The notes under the pieces: model-generated
Told to the model about the DNA's origin: nothing
Databases searched by the model: none
What the model saw: only the letters and a program-made list of their open reading frames with translations
Assembly: GCF_022809095.1 (NCBI RefSeq)
Contig: NZ_JALAZE010000001.1
Location: forward strand, 558,001 to 622,000
Length of the DNA stretch: 64,000 bases
Source: Bacillus kexueae
GTDB lineage: Bacteria > Bacillota > Bacilli > Bacillales > Aeribacillaceae
Direction of reading: 5' to 3'
In this document: positions 8,364-17,508 of the stretch, in pieces
How the letters are laid out: each line of letters opens with the position of its first letter
Position numbering within the stretch: position 1 is the first letter of the stretch
Translations under genes and position numbers: made by a program

Positions 8364-9551
8364 ATGTATGTGGAATCCCCAAAAAAAGCGAACTTTGAAA
8401 AAGCGAAACAAAACTTGGATAGGAAATTAAATCAGTACGCAAAAGATATTCGCAACATCGGGCAAGATTTAAACGAATTTGAAATAATCAATACGTCCAT
8501 TCAATATTTATTACAGAAAAAAACATTTTATTTAGAAAATTTAAATACAGGAGATGAAGCGGCGCAAACAATTTCTTTGATCCAGAAACTTATAGGTGCG
8601 GACCATTCACTCATTACTTCCCATATGCAAACATTTAATAAGATGAAGCGGGAAATGAATGGGAAAGTTCGTTCTCTTGAATCCAATCATGAAAAAGTTC
8701 AGAGCCAATTAAAAAAGAGAGACGAAATGTTGAACACAAAAGATCAACAATTGAAACATTACAAAAAAAACATTGAATTATTAGATGAAAAGTTAAGATA
8801 CCATGGAAACCAAATAGGTAACCTCCAAGCACAAAACCACCTACTTCAGGAAGAACTAAAAAAGAAAAAAACATTGATTCATGAATACGAGGATCGCATC
8901 AATGAATTGAAATCAATAATCCAACAGTCTGAAATAAGCCTAGAAGAAAAATTGGAATATTGGAAAAATAACCTTCGTAAAAGTGGCTATTTAATTCGGA
9001 TATTATCAAAACATGTTGCGATGCTAGAAAGGCAAATGGAATCTGTCATGGGATTGCTGCGAGGAGATGAGGATAATTCCAGCCAAAAGGAGTGGACTCA
9101 AATGGATATGCATTCAGGAAACGTAGAAAAAGAGAATAACGAAAAAGTTGAGAGGCTCACGAAAATCGTTGAGCAAGTTCAGAAGGAATTAACATTTTAT
9201 AAGGATGTCATAATGGAATTGGATCAGGAAGTCTCTTCTTATCAAGCTGAACAAGAACAAATCCAGTTAAAACTCCAGCAATTTTATCAAGAACAAGAGA
9301 ATAAAAAGAACGAAAAAGAGCAAGAACTAATTGCTCAAATTCAACAATTAGAAGAAGCATTGAATCAGAAGGAAAAAGCTATTCAGGAATACGAATTGCG
9401 CGTTCAAAATCAACGCAAGGAGCAGCTACAAAATCATACAGCTCAAAACCAACAGACGAATATGTCTCGCCCACAACATAAACATCCTTTTAACACGGAA
9501 CATACTAACCCTTCCACAAGTGTAATCAACCCATTTAAAAGGGGTCGATAA
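8364..9551 (+). CDS. Long coiled-coil protein, plus-strand arm of locus A
   Basis: About 395 residues, predominantly coiled coil: two long heptad stretches (about 85-215 and 255-360) separated by a short acidic/Ser linker, with a Gln/Asn/Pro/His-rich tail ending in basic residues. No signal peptide, membrane segment or Cys. ATG 8364 is preferred; TTG 8358 and GTG 8361 or 8370 are alternatives. It has its own sigma-K-like promoter, and its stop codon lies 2 bases before the probable start of the JAMM protease gene, so the pair is likely translationally coupled. The family is not recognised. Confidence 0.7.
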   Translation: MYVESPKKANFEKAKQNLDRKLNQYAKDIRNIGQDLNEFEIINTSIQYLLQKKTFYLENLNTGDEAAQTISLIQKLIGADHSLITSHMQTFNKMKREMNGKVRSLESNHEKVQSQLKKRDEMLNTKDQQLKHYKKNIELLDEKLRYHGNQIGNLQAQNHLLQEELKKKKTLIHEYEDRINELKSIIQQSEISLEEKLEYWKNNLRKSGYLIRILSKHVAMLERQMESVMGLLRGDEDNSSQKEWTQMDMHSGNVEKENNEKVERLTKIVEQVQKELTFYKDVIMELDQEVSSYQAEQEQIQLKLQQFYQEQENKKNEKEQELIAQIQQLEEALNQKEKAIQEYELRVQNQRKEQLQNHTAQNQQTNMSRPQHKHPFNTEHTNPSTSVINPFKRGR

Positions 9552-9553
9552 AA

Positions 9554-9976
9554 ATCAACTGCCCAAAACGAAACGTATTCCTTATTCAAAAAGAAATCTA
9601 CAAGAAAATGATCCACCATTGTGAAGCGGCACTCCCATATGAAGCCTGTGGTTTTTTAACTGGTTTAAACGGGATGGGCGGGCGAGCTTGGCCGATATCA
9701 AATCTTGAGACCAATTTTCATTCTTTTGAAATGAAACAGGAGGAAGTTGTCAATTTATCAAATCGTTTAGGGGATGGAGACGAACAAATCACAGCTATAT
9801 ATCATTCACACCCGACCTCCATTGCTTATCCTTCACCGATGGATATTTTATTTGCACCAGATGGAGACATCGCCTATATAATCGTCTCCTTCCTTTATTC
9901 ATATCCACAAGTCAAATGCTTCTATATCCATAATAAGAAAGTCAACCAATTGTCACTTCAGATCATCGATCACTAG
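9554..9976 (+). CDS. JAMM/MPN+ metalloprotease-like protein, probable ATC start
   Basis: A Mov34/JAB-type zinc isopeptidase fold. The full JAMM motif is present: Glu in 'LPYEACGFLTG' and H-S-H, 7 residues, S, 2 residues, D in 'HSHPTSIAYPSPMD'. Counting from an ATC codon at 9554 these are E30, H84, H86, S94 and D97 of 140. The first canonical start (ATG 9608) would remove the first strand and half of helix 1, and lacks a ribosome site. ATC 9554 follows AAAAGGGG with 9-base spacing and gives the usual family N-terminus. Bacterial relatives trim C-terminal tails or carrier proteins. A role in maturing the neighbouring surface proteins is only an inference. Confidence 0.75.
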   Translation: MNCPKRNVFLIQKEIYKKMIHHCEAALPYEACGFLTGLNGMGGRAWPISNLETNFHSFEMKQEEVVNLSNRLGDGDEQITAIYHSHPTSIAYPSPMDILFAPDGDIAYIIVSFLYSYPQVKCFYIHNKKVNQLSLQIIDH

Positions 9977-10013
9977 TCTTTCTGACAACTACTAAATGAT
10001 TTGGGGGATCAGG

Positions 10014-11090
10014 ATGAAAATTTTATTCATGTTTACCATTCCAAGCGGAGGTATGGAGACATTAAATAGGCAACGACATCTAGCATTAAAATCTGTTGGT
10101 ATTGAATCCCATTTTTTGTATCGATTTGAAGGATCAGGTATTCAAAATCAGCTCGATGCTCCTATTTTTGTTTCTAACACCGAATCAGATTGGAATACCA
10201 TTATTACTAAAAATCATTACGATTATATCATCGTAAGTTATGACCTAATTTTGTTGAAAGCTGTTTCTCAAAGTGGATTTAACGGCAAAATTATTTATGA
10301 TAATCAAGGAATTGGAAAAAGGAAAGATTATATTAATCACTATATAAAAAATCAGGCGTATCCTTTCATTGAATCTTATGCAGATGCCATTATGTGCCCA
10401 AAAACCCCACATCTTATGGAAGCATTCAATTCGTTCTTCCCACATAAGAAAAAATATTTTATACACAACGGAATTGATACTAATTCCTTTCAATATATAA
10501 ATACAACTAAACACCCAAATCTCGTTATTGGATGGGTCGGAAGAATTGAAGAAAATAAAAACTGGAAAGATTTCCTTGAAATTGGGAGAGAGTTATTGAA
10601 GGAGTATCCGGATTTGGAATTGTGGATATTTGAAGATGCATCTCTTTCCCATGAATCACAGCGCAAAGTGTTTAATGACTATGTGAATGAATTGTCTTTA
10701 CAATCTAATATAAAACAATTTCAATCGGTTCCTCATGAAGATATGGCAAAATATTATTCTGTTATTGGCGATTCGGGTGGATTGATATGTTCGACTTCAC
10801 GTGTTGAAGGATTTGGTTATGCTGTAATAGAGGCAATGCTCTGTCATTGTCCGGTACTAGCCACGGATTCTGATGGCGTTCGCAATTTTATTACCCATAA
10901 TAAAACTGGAAAGTTTTATTCCATTCATCATATTGCTGAAGCCGTTTCAGAAGCAAAAGATCTAATTGAAAATAAAAAGATTCGTCATTATATTACTAAA
11001 AATGCAAAGGATAGAATTGTTGAATCATTTAGCATTGAAAAATATGCAGAGCAACTTTTATCAATGATTCATGACCTTTCACGTAATTAA
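10014..11090 (+). CDS. Glycosyltransferase family 4 (GT-B fold)
   Basis: A 358-residue retaining-type glycosyltransferase. It starts 'MKILFMFTIPSGGMETLNRQ' (GT-B donor or acceptor domain). The C-terminal half carries 'IGWVGRIEENKNW' and the nucleotide-sugar site E-G-F-G-Y-A-V-I-E-A-M (E-x7-E motif). The start is ATG 10014 after GGGGGATCAGG; an upstream ATG (9996) lacks a ribosome site. It lies 37 bases after the JAMM gene on the same strand and is probably co-transcribed with it, which links sugar transfer to the surface-system proteins. Donor and acceptor cannot be told. Confidence 0.85.
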   Translation: MKILFMFTIPSGGMETLNRQRHLALKSVGIESHFLYRFEGSGIQNQLDAPIFVSNTESDWNTIITKNHYDYIIVSYDLILLKAVSQSGFNGKIIYDNQGIGKRKDYINHYIKNQAYPFIESYADAIMCPKTPHLMEAFNSFFPHKKKYFIHNGIDTNSFQYINTTKHPNLVIGWVGRIEENKNWKDFLEIGRELLKEYPDLELWIFEDASLSHESQRKVFNDYVNELSLQSNIKQFQSVPHEDMAKYYSVIGDSGGLICSTSRVEGFGYAVIEAMLCHCPVLATDSDGVRNFITHNKTGKFYSIHHIAEAVSEAKDLIENKKIRHYITKNAKDRIVESFSIEKYAEQLLSMIHDLSRN

Positions 11091-11097
11091 TAAAGAT

Positions 11098-12102
11098 TTA
11101 AAAAGGGTAATTTCTCCACATCCTTTGAGGGCTCTTAATTTTAATACGTTGAAAGAATTGATTAAGCCTTTGTTTCCATGTATGGTTTTGGGCGCATTTT
11201 TTTTGACCTGCTTTAGCGATTTTTAGACCTTCATCCCAATTCTTCCTATAATAATCAATTTTTTCAATTAAATCGTCTACATCGCGGTACCCAATAATTT
11301 CTTTATCGTACTCAAAGAAACCATCCATTTCATCAAAATATTCTGTAAACACTAGTCGTCCTGTCGCAATCGCTTCAAATACCCCGACTTTCACGTTTGT
11401 AAAGCCCGCGCCAGTTTTCGGAAAATTGATAACCATTTTAGTTGAATACATAGCCTTAAACCATTCTTCATTGTAAACAGGGCCCTCATTTTTAATAGGC
11501 CATCCCCTGCCATATATTTTCGCACCATATTTATCTTGAACTGCTTGGGCAATTTTTAAGCGATCGGCACGATAATGTCCTATAATTGCTACATCCGAAG
11601 CATATTTTTCCATTGGCTGCCAGGGGATGAAGAAACGGGAATCAATCCCAAACGGCAAATAGTATGTGTTTTGAATACCTTCTTTCTTGTAATTGTGATA
11701 AGCAAAAGCAGAGTTTGTGGTATGATAATCAAACTCTCCAACGTATTTGCTTACGGATGGAAAAACATCCGGATCACTTAATGTTAGGCCAACCACTGTA
11801 CAATACTGTTTTAATTTTGCAAGAATTGACGAATGAAAGGTTAAACCGCCTGCACATAATAAAATAACATCTGGTTGAAAACTCCTGACTTCTTTCTCAA
11901 TTAGTTCCCACTTTATATATACTGGACCGTGTCCACCTAGTTTTTTATATGGATTATACATTAAATAGGGACGTGTGCTTAAATTAATTTCATATAATTG
12001 GTACCCATTTTCAATTAAGCCCATTTGTATACTTCTAACAATTCCTGTTTCCCCTTCTGTATATCGTCCAATAAAAACAATTTTCAATCGTTGATTACTC
12101 AT
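11098..12102 (-). CDS. CgeB-like glycosyltransferase
   Basis: A 334-residue GT-B family protein resembling spore maturation protein CgeB and the DUF3880 group: N-terminal 'KIVFIGRYTEGETGIVRS', a central 'DVILLCAGG', and a C-terminal 'YNEEWFKAMYSTKMVINF ... GVFEAIATGRLV' signature. ATG 12102 is chosen because it follows the stop of the upstream gene by one base (TAAaATG), giving translational coupling; a longer frame to 12153 lies inside that gene. In B. subtilis CgeB is made in the mother cell and affects the spore crust polysaccharide. The same role here is inferred. Confidence 0.8.
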   Translation of the reverse strand: MSNQRLKIVFIGRYTEGETGIVRSIQMGLIENGYQLYEINLSTRPYLMYNPYKKLGGHGPVYIKWELIEKEVRSFQPDVILLCAGGLTFHSSILAKLKQYCTVVGLTLSDPDVFPSVSKYVGEFDYHTTNSAFAYHNYKKEGIQNTYYLPFGIDSRFFIPWQPMEKYASDVAIIGHYRADRLKIAQAVQDKYGAKIYGRGWPIKNEGPVYNEEWFKAMYSTKMVINFPKTGAGFTNVKVGVFEAIATGRLVFTEYFDEMDGFFEYDKEIIGYRDVDDLIEKIDYYRKNWDEGLKIAKAGQKKCAQNHTWKQRLNQFFQRIKIKSPQRMWRNYPF

Positions 12103-12103
12103 T

Positions 12104-13237
12104 TTACATCCACTCACAAATTTTTGATATAGTCTTTTTATTGAGTTGTTCACGTTTTAGTAATAAATCCATGTTGCTGGTAATTTTCTTCTTCAACTTA
12201 TCAGAATTATTTAGACTGTCATTCATTAAATTTATTAAGCTATTAGAGTCGAATGTTTCAAGCAAAAGACATTGCTCTCCGATGTTTAATTCATTATAAA
12301 ATTGTTTTACTTTTTCATCATAGGAGATTCCAATGCTCGGTATACATTCACTTAATGAAAAGATACTAGCATGAAGTCGCATCGCAATCATTAAATCAAG
12401 GTTTTTACAAAGTTCTTTATATTCACATGGAGACATGTTGTAAGGAATTACAGTTGCTTTCCCATTTAGTTTGTATTCAAGTTGTTTCGACTTTTCAATC
12501 TCTGATGGAAGTTTATTGAATGGCATAATATAATAATGTAATTTTTTATGTTTAGAATAATGATTCAATACTCCGATTATCTCTTCTTCTAACTTCTTGG
12601 CATTTTCTTTATCGTATGGCCAGTTTCTTAAATTGAGCCCAATGTTTATTTGAGATTCAGATTTTTTGAGTAATTGATGATAAGTAGAATGAGTGGAAGA
12701 TTGAAGTTTAATTGCGGGATCTGCTGCTAGAACGTGTTTGGAGATGCCTAAAGAAGTCAAAAAATTAGATGAGTAGGTATCTCTAACAGTTATTCCGTCA
12801 ACAATTTGAGAAACCCATTTCATGGCTCCTTTAGCTTCTTGACTGTTTAAAGGACCAATTCCAACACCATATAACATACATTTAACGTTTAGCATCTTGG
12901 CTAAAATGATTGGTGCTGTATAATAATTTAACGCCCCTTTTTGATTTAAAAATAAATTTTCTGGTTTAAAGGTATTGTAATCTTGAAAAAGTCCTCCACC
13001 ACCTACAATTAAAAGGGAGCAATTTTTTAATTCATTTGAAATACTTTTAAAATCAGAACCTGATATCGTTCTTAATGGTACATCCCCATAGTAAGGCCGA
13101 ATATTGTTTGAAAAAACAGTTACTGCTATCTTGACGGTAGGATTTATTTCTCTTAACGTATCAATAATCGAGTGGAGAATCGCATCATCTCCAGCGTTTC
13201 CTGCTCCATAAAATCCATGTATTAAAACTCTCATCAT
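12104..13237 (-). CDS. Polysaccharide pyruvyl transferase family protein
   Basis: A 377-residue protein of the CsaB / polysaccharide pyruvyltransferase family: 'HGFYGAGNAGDDAILHS' (the G-N-x-G-D-D signature), 'LLIVGGGGLFQDYN', 'YGVGIGPLNS', and a C-terminal 'MIAMRLHASIFS' segment. Family members transfer pyruvate ketals from PEP to sugars of surface polymers, including B. subtilis YveS/CsaB-type proteins. It probably decorates the glycan made by the neighbouring glycosyltransferases. AGGGGGTGT precedes two adjacent ATGs (13237, 13234). It overlaps or couples with the CgeB-like gene. Confidence 0.85.
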   Translation of the reverse strand: MMRVLIHGFYGAGNAGDDAILHSIIDTLREINPTVKIAVTVFSNNIRPYYGDVPLRTISGSDFKSISNELKNCSLLIVGGGGLFQDYNTFKPENLFLNQKGALNYYTAPIILAKMLNVKCMLYGVGIGPLNSQEAKGAMKWVSQIVDGITVRDTYSSNFLTSLGISKHVLAADPAIKLQSSTHSTYHQLLKKSESQINIGLNLRNWPYDKENAKKLEEEIIGVLNHYSKHKKLHYYIMPFNKLPSEIEKSKQLEYKLNGKATVIPYNMSPCEYKELCKNLDLMIAMRLHASIFSLSECIPSIGISYDEKVKQFYNELNIGEQCLLLETFDSNSLINLMNDSLNNSDKLKKKITSNMDLLLKREQLNKKTISKICEWM

Positions 13238-13320
13238 ACACCCCCTATGAGTTCTTTACAATAATATATGCACACTCTTGTATAAAAGTTAGAAAGTTTA
13301 CCGATTTTGGGTTAGGAAGT

Positions 13321-14325
13321 TCATTGTTTCAACACCCCTTGTTTTTGTAATAATATTATTATTTGATTTAATCTATTTTCCCATGTGTTATTCAATGCAA
13401 AAGAAATCCTTTCTCCATTAGATCCGTCTACTAATGGCCTATTGCATACCACATTTATAAATTCTTCATGGGACTTGGCTACATCAATCAATGGTGACAT
13501 CATTCTACATTCAGGTAGATCAGTAGATACAACTGGTTTTCCAGTTGCTAAGTATTCGTATGCTTTAACTGGATTGGTTGCAACTGTGAGAGCATTTATT
13601 TTAAAAGGGATAATAAACATGTCACACTCCGACATGTATTCTTTTAATTCACTGTGTTTTTTTCTCCCTAAGAAATGAATGTTCGTACTCTTAATTCGGT
13701 TAGTGCTCAAACCAAATTCTGGCCCAATCACAAATAATTCAACATCCTCTTTCAATAATTTTTTGATTAGTTCTAAATCAATCCACGGTGCCCAAGCTCC
13801 AACGTATCCGATTTTCCTTTTACTCGAATTCAACTTCCCTTTTCGATTTATATCTCCATGTAATTGTAAATCAGGATCATATGCATTTCGTACAAGTTCA
13901 ACCGTTTTATTAGGATATAAACGTTTTAACCGTTTATGCAATGCTTCGGATGTACACGTTAACAAATGAGAAATTTCGACCATCCGCTTCTCATACTGAT
14001 ACCACTGCTTGAAATCATCAATATAATCAAATACGACCCAATTAACCTCCAACTGTTTAATAAAATCAGCTTTTTGAGGCCATGAACACCAAATTCCAAC
14101 ATTATTTTCTTTTTTTAGTTTGTGCAGATGCTCTTTAATCCATTTTGGAAAGTTATGTACTACAAATAAACCTTCCTTCACCTTCGTGACCGATTCATTC
14201 GTAATCGTATGGTTGAAGTAAAAGACTGAGAACCCATTTTGTGCAAATTGTTTAGCCAGTTGTTGTGGCCTCTGTGTCATCCAATCCCAATCATAAATAG
14301 ATGGTATGATGATTACATTTCCCAA
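13321..14325 (-). CDS. Glycosyltransferase (GT4-like), DWDWMTQRPQQLA type
   Basis: A 334-residue GT-B protein starting 'MGNVIIIPSIYDWDWMTQRPQ', a start typical of glycosyltransferases found with teichoic or capsular genes. The C-terminal half has 'KIGYVGAWAPWIDLELI' and 'AYEYLATGKPVVSTDLPE' (nucleotide-sugar site). The start is TTG, supported by GAGGTG eight bases upstream. It is the first of three minus-strand genes (with 12104 and 11098). Confidence 0.82.
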   Translation of the reverse strand: MGNVIIIPSIYDWDWMTQRPQQLAKQFAQNGFSVFYFNHTITNESVTKVKEGLFVVHNFPKWIKEHLHKLKKENNVGIWCSWPQKADFIKQLEVNWVVFDYIDDFKQWYQYEKRMVEISHLLTCTSEALHKRLKRLYPNKTVELVRNAYDPDLQLHGDINRKGKLNSSKRKIGYVGAWAPWIDLELIKKLLKEDVELFVIGPEFGLSTNRIKSTNIHFLGRKKHSELKEYMSECDMFIIPFKINALTVATNPVKAYEYLATGKPVVSTDLPECRMMSPLIDVAKSHEEFINVVCNRPLVDGSNGERISFALNNTWENRLNQIIILLQKQGVLKQ

Positions 14326-14478
14326 AATGTACTCACCTCATTTTTTATATTTATAAATTGTATGTAATAAACTGTATGAACATGAAAATACATCTTGTTA
14401 TTGGTCATTTCCCATGAATTCATGATAAAATAAATGGAAACGCTGTAATTATGACTACATCAAGATGGGGGAATCAAA

Positions 14479-15201
14479 ATGGTACAAAAGCTAGCACCAA
14501 TACAAGAGGAGAAAATCTTTAGTAAAGAATTAAATGAAGAAATCGATTTAATGATTTATCTTCCGACAACCTTTTCTCCTTTATACAAATACAACTTATT
14601 GATTGCTCAAGACGGCGCAGACTACTTCAAGCTTGGAAAGATTGCCCGCTTTACAGAGGAGTTATTAAGCAAAGGTGAAATTGAAAACGTTATTATTATC
14701 GGAATTCCGTATAAAGATGTTGCGGACCGTCGCAAAAAATATCATCCGGAAGGCGAGCAATTTGATGCGTACATTCGCTTTTTAGCGCATGAGCTCGTTC
14801 CGTATTTAGATGAAAAGTTCCCATCCTATCAAATGGGACATGGACGAGCTTTAATTGGGGATTCATTAGGAGCTACCGTTTCATTGATGGCTGCCTTATC
14901 GTATCCACATACGTTTGGTCGCGTCATGATGCAATCACCGTTTGTAAACGAGACTGTGTTAAACGCTGTGAAAGATTTTGCTTCTCCAGCCTTACTTTCG
15001 ATTTACCACCAAATCGGAAAAGAAGAAACAGAAGTGGAGACAACGGACGGTCAAGTGAAAGATTTCGTTACGCCAAACCGAGCGTTGCATGAAGCGATGA
15101 AAGAAAAAGGCTATCCAGTTACGTATGAAGAGTTTGACGGCAATCATACGTGGACTTATTGGCAACCATTATTAAAGGACATCTTAAAGAAAATGATGTA
15201 A
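14479..15201 (+). CDS. yjcH: YjcH-like alpha/beta hydrolase (esterase D type)
   Basis: A 240-residue alpha/beta hydrolase of the putative-esterase family. The nucleophile elbow is G-D-S-L-G in 'RALIGDSLGATVSLMAAL' (about residues 127-131), with a late His in 'FDGNHTWTYWQP' fitting the catalytic histidine. The substrate is unknown. Gene order yjcH-yjcG-yjcF-...-yjcD is that of B. subtilis, where these genes also lie near metI. ATG follows a GGGGG-containing site at normal distance. It has its own terminator. Confidence 0.88.
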   Translation: MVQKLAPIQEEKIFSKELNEEIDLMIYLPTTFSPLYKYNLLIAQDGADYFKLGKIARFTEELLSKGEIENVIIIGIPYKDVADRRKKYHPEGEQFDAYIRFLAHELVPYLDEKFPSYQMGHGRALIGDSLGATVSLMAALSYPHTFGRVMMQSPFVNETVLNAVKDFASPALLSIYHQIGKEETEVETTDGQVKDFVTPNRALHEAMKEKGYPVTYEEFDGNHTWTYWQPLLKDILKKMM

Positions 15202-15207
15202 TATTGT

Positions 15208-15236
15208 GCGAAAGTGGTTATCACTTTCGCCTTTTC
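15208..15236 (+). terminator. Rho-independent terminator after yjcH
   Basis: GCGAAAGTG-GTTAT-CACTTTCGC followed by CTTTTC. Confidence 0.85.
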
Positions 15237-15334
15237 ATAGTTGTCGAAATTATTAAAAAATGTAACAACGTATCCTACATAATTTTTGGTATAATAATTT
15301 TATCACTCGTCATTGTTTATAGGGAGGTTTTGTC

Positions 15335-15856
15335 ATGAAGTATGGAATCGTTCTTTTTCCTTCTAAAAAGTTACAAGATATCGCCAATTCCTATCGGAAG
15401 CGATATGATCCACATTACGCCTTAGTTCCACCGCATTTAACGTTAAAAAGTGCATTTGATGCAGATGAAAGTGAAATCAAATCCATTACGCGTGAGTTAC
15501 GCCAAATTGCGAAACAAGTCAAACCGTTTACACTTTCTGTTTATAAATTCAGTTCATTTTCACCGGTGAACAATGTTATTTATTTAAAAGTAAACCCGAC
15601 AGAGCCATTGCACTCGCTCCATGAAATGATGCATAAAGGCGCGTTAGAAAGTGAGCCTGAATATGCCTTTGTTCCGCACATTACAATCGGCCAAAAATTA
15701 TCCGATGATGAGCACTCAGACGTACTAGGTCAACTAAAAATGCTTGACATAAAACATGAAGAAGAAATCGATCGTTTTCACATCTTATACCAACTTGAAA
15801 ACGGATCTTGGACTGTATACGAAACATTTTTGTTAGGAGACGATGAAGATTGTTAA
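15335..15856 (+). CDS. yjcG: YjcG, 2H phosphoesterase superfamily (2'-5' RNA ligase-like)
   Basis: A 173-residue protein with the two H-x-T-x motifs that define the 2H phosphoesterase fold: H34-L-T36-L and H115-I-T117-I. Family members cleave cyclic phosphodiesters or join 2'-5' RNA bonds; the substrate of YjcG is not established. ATG is preceded by AGGGAGG. The final codons overlap the TTG start of yjcF, indicating a two-gene operon, as in B. subtilis. Confidence 0.9.
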   Translation: MKYGIVLFPSKKLQDIANSYRKRYDPHYALVPPHLTLKSAFDADESEIKSITRELRQIAKQVKPFTLSVYKFSSFSPVNNVIYLKVNPTEPLHSLHEMMHKGALESEPEYAFVPHITIGQKLSDDEHSDVLGQLKMLDIKHEEEIDRFHILYQLENGSWTVYETFLLGDDEDC

Positions 15857-16287
15857 AAGCAGTAGTAGTGACGGATGAAAAGCAGCTCGAGGACGCGTTT
15901 TCTGTCCGGAAAACCGTGTTCGTTGACGAACAAAACGTCCCAGAAGAGCTCGAAATTGATGAATATGAAAACGAATCAACGCACGTCGTGTTATACGACG
16001 GTGAAAAGCCAGTTGGCGCGGGTCGAATTCGAGTCGTCGACGGACTCGGCAAACTGGAGCGCATTTGTGTCCTATCATCTTGCCGAGGAAAAGGCGCTGG
16101 CTCCATCGTCATGAACAAATTGGAAGAAATCGCATCGAAAAAAGGAATAGAGAAAGTAAAGCTCAATGCACAAACACAAGCTGAGCCTTTCTACCAAAAA
16201 CTTGGTTATGAAACGACATCAACGGAAGTCTTCATGGATGCTGGTATTCCGCATGTCACGATGATGAAATCGATTTCCGCATCGTAA
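15850..16287 (+). CDS. yjcF: YjcF, GNAT-family N-acetyltransferase
   Basis: A 145-residue GNAT fold protein. '[22 protein letters not shown]' opens the domain, and the acetyl-CoA loop '[19 protein letters not shown]' (R-G-K-G-x-G type) lies at about residues 77-95, with '[17 protein letters not shown]' at the end. The acceptor is unknown. The start is TTG overlapping the yjcG stop codon (TTGTTAA), with GGAG about 10 bases upstream. Confidence 0.9.
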   Translation: MLKAVVVTDEKQLEDAFSVRKTVFVDEQNVPEELEIDEYENESTHVVLYDGEKPVGAGRIRVVDGLGKLERICVLSSCRGKGAGSIVMNKLEEIASKKGIEKVKLNAQTQAEPFYQKLGYETTSTEVFMDAGIPHVTMMKSISAS

Positions 16288-16291
16288 ATTT

Positions 16292-16316
16292 CCCCCGCGA
16301 AAAGCGGGGTTTTTTC
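16292..16316 (+). terminator. Rho-independent terminator after yjcG-yjcF
   Basis: CCCCGC-GAAA-GCGGGG followed by TTTTTTC. Confidence 0.92.
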
Positions 16317-16434
16317 TTCGATTGATATTTTTTGTCTATCCTCTTCAAAAAGTCACCGTTAAGTACGAATTAATTTCATAAAAAGGACCTTTCCGGTAAA
16401 CGCTAAAAGTATCGAGCTGGAAAAGGTGATGCAA

Positions 16435-17112
16435 GTGGAATTTATGGAAATAGGCATCGATTTACTGCTAGGTTTCTTTTCCCTATTTTTGTTGACAAAA
16501 ATGCTGGGAAAAACGCAACTAAACCAAATTACAACCTTCGACTTTATTTCAGCCATGGTGTTGGGAGAGCTTGTTGGGAACGCAGTGTATGACGAAAACG
16601 TCGGTATCGGTAAAATAATCTTTGCTGTTCTTTTGTGGGGCTCCCTCATCTATGGATTGGAACTAATTACTCAAAAATGGAAGGGCACCCGTTCATTTTT
16701 AGAAGGGCACCCCACCATCATTATTCATAAAGGAAACGTCATTCGCGAACGGATGAAAGAAAATAAACTCGACATTAATCAATTACAACAGCTTCTCCGT
16801 GCGAAAGGAGCCTTTTCCTTTAAAGAAGTTGAATATGCGATCCTTGAGACGAACGGAACGATAAGCTTACTTAAGAAGCCGCAGTATGATCATCCGACCA
16901 GACAAGACTTTCAAGTGCACGGTACTGACGTTTACTTAACAACTACGATTATCATTGATGGCGAAGTGGTACTAGATAATTTAGAAGAAATCGGAATGAA
17001 TGAAGATTGGCTTCGTAATGAATTACGAAAGCAAAAAGTGAACAGAGTAGAAGATGTGTTTGTTGCCGAATGGCATCCACAAGAAGGCTTACATGTACAG
17101 AAGTATGTGTGA
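16435..17112 (+). CDS. YetF/DUF421 family membrane protein
   Basis: About 225 residues: three hydrophobic segments in the first 90 residues (with 'LTKMLGKTQLNQITTFDFI' typical of the family) followed by a cytosolic beta-alpha domain pair ('GHPTIIIHKGNVI ... LRAKGAFSFKEVEYAILETNG'). B. subtilis relatives YetF, YrbG and YkjA sit in the membrane of vegetative cells or spores; their biochemical role is not settled. GTG 16435 is preferred because AAAGGTGAT precedes it and the family typically starts M-E-F-M-E-I; GTG 16426 or ATG 16429 are possible. It is convergent with the small gene at 17119. Confidence 0.88.
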   Translation: MEFMEIGIDLLLGFFSLFLLTKMLGKTQLNQITTFDFISAMVLGELVGNAVYDENVGIGKIIFAVLLWGSLIYGLELITQKWKGTRSFLEGHPTIIIHKGNVIRERMKENKLDINQLQQLLRAKGAFSFKEVEYAILETNGTISLLKKPQYDHPTRQDFQVHGTDVYLTTTIIIDGEVVLDNLEEIGMNEDWLRNELRKQKVNRVEDVFVAEWHPQEGLHVQKYV

Positions 17113-17118
17113 GCTTTT

Positions 17119-17331
17119 TTAAATGTAAAGGTCAATCACTCTCCCTTTTTTCATCCAGTCTTTTTTGCTAGCCGCCTTTTCGGTTGCAGATGCTGGCATC
17201 CCATATAAAGGCTGACGCTCATTGTAAAGCTTTCGAATCGGGTCAAGACGGATGTAATTCGTTTTGATTGGCAGCATTCTCATATGATAGTCGATATACG
17301 GATAATGGGTAACGGGTGCAATGTATCCCAT
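17119..17331 (-). CDS. Small conserved-looking protein (70 aa)
   Basis: A 70-residue basic, Tyr/Pro-rich protein starting 'MGYIAPVTHYPYIDYHMRM'. It has a very good ribosome site (AAAGGGGGGATTCA before ATG) and ends just 7 bases from the convergent YetF gene. Small Tyr-rich proteins of this kind are common in bacilli, but I cannot assign a family or function. No signal peptide or membrane segment. Confidence 0.6.
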   Translation of the reverse strand: MGYIAPVTHYPYIDYHMRMLPIKTNYIRLDPIRKLYNERQPLYGMPASATEKAASKKDWMKKGRVIDLYI

Positions 17332-17508
17332 TGAATCCCCCCCTTTACTTATTATTCGACATCTTCGCAGTCATTTCCTTGTCAATACTTTTTTCGATCA
17401 TTTTGGTTTGGTATGATTGAACATGTCTTTTATTCATTGATTCGTTTAATTTTAATTAACATTACGCTACATAGAGGAAACATGCCTATTCGTACAAAAA
17501 CAACAATC

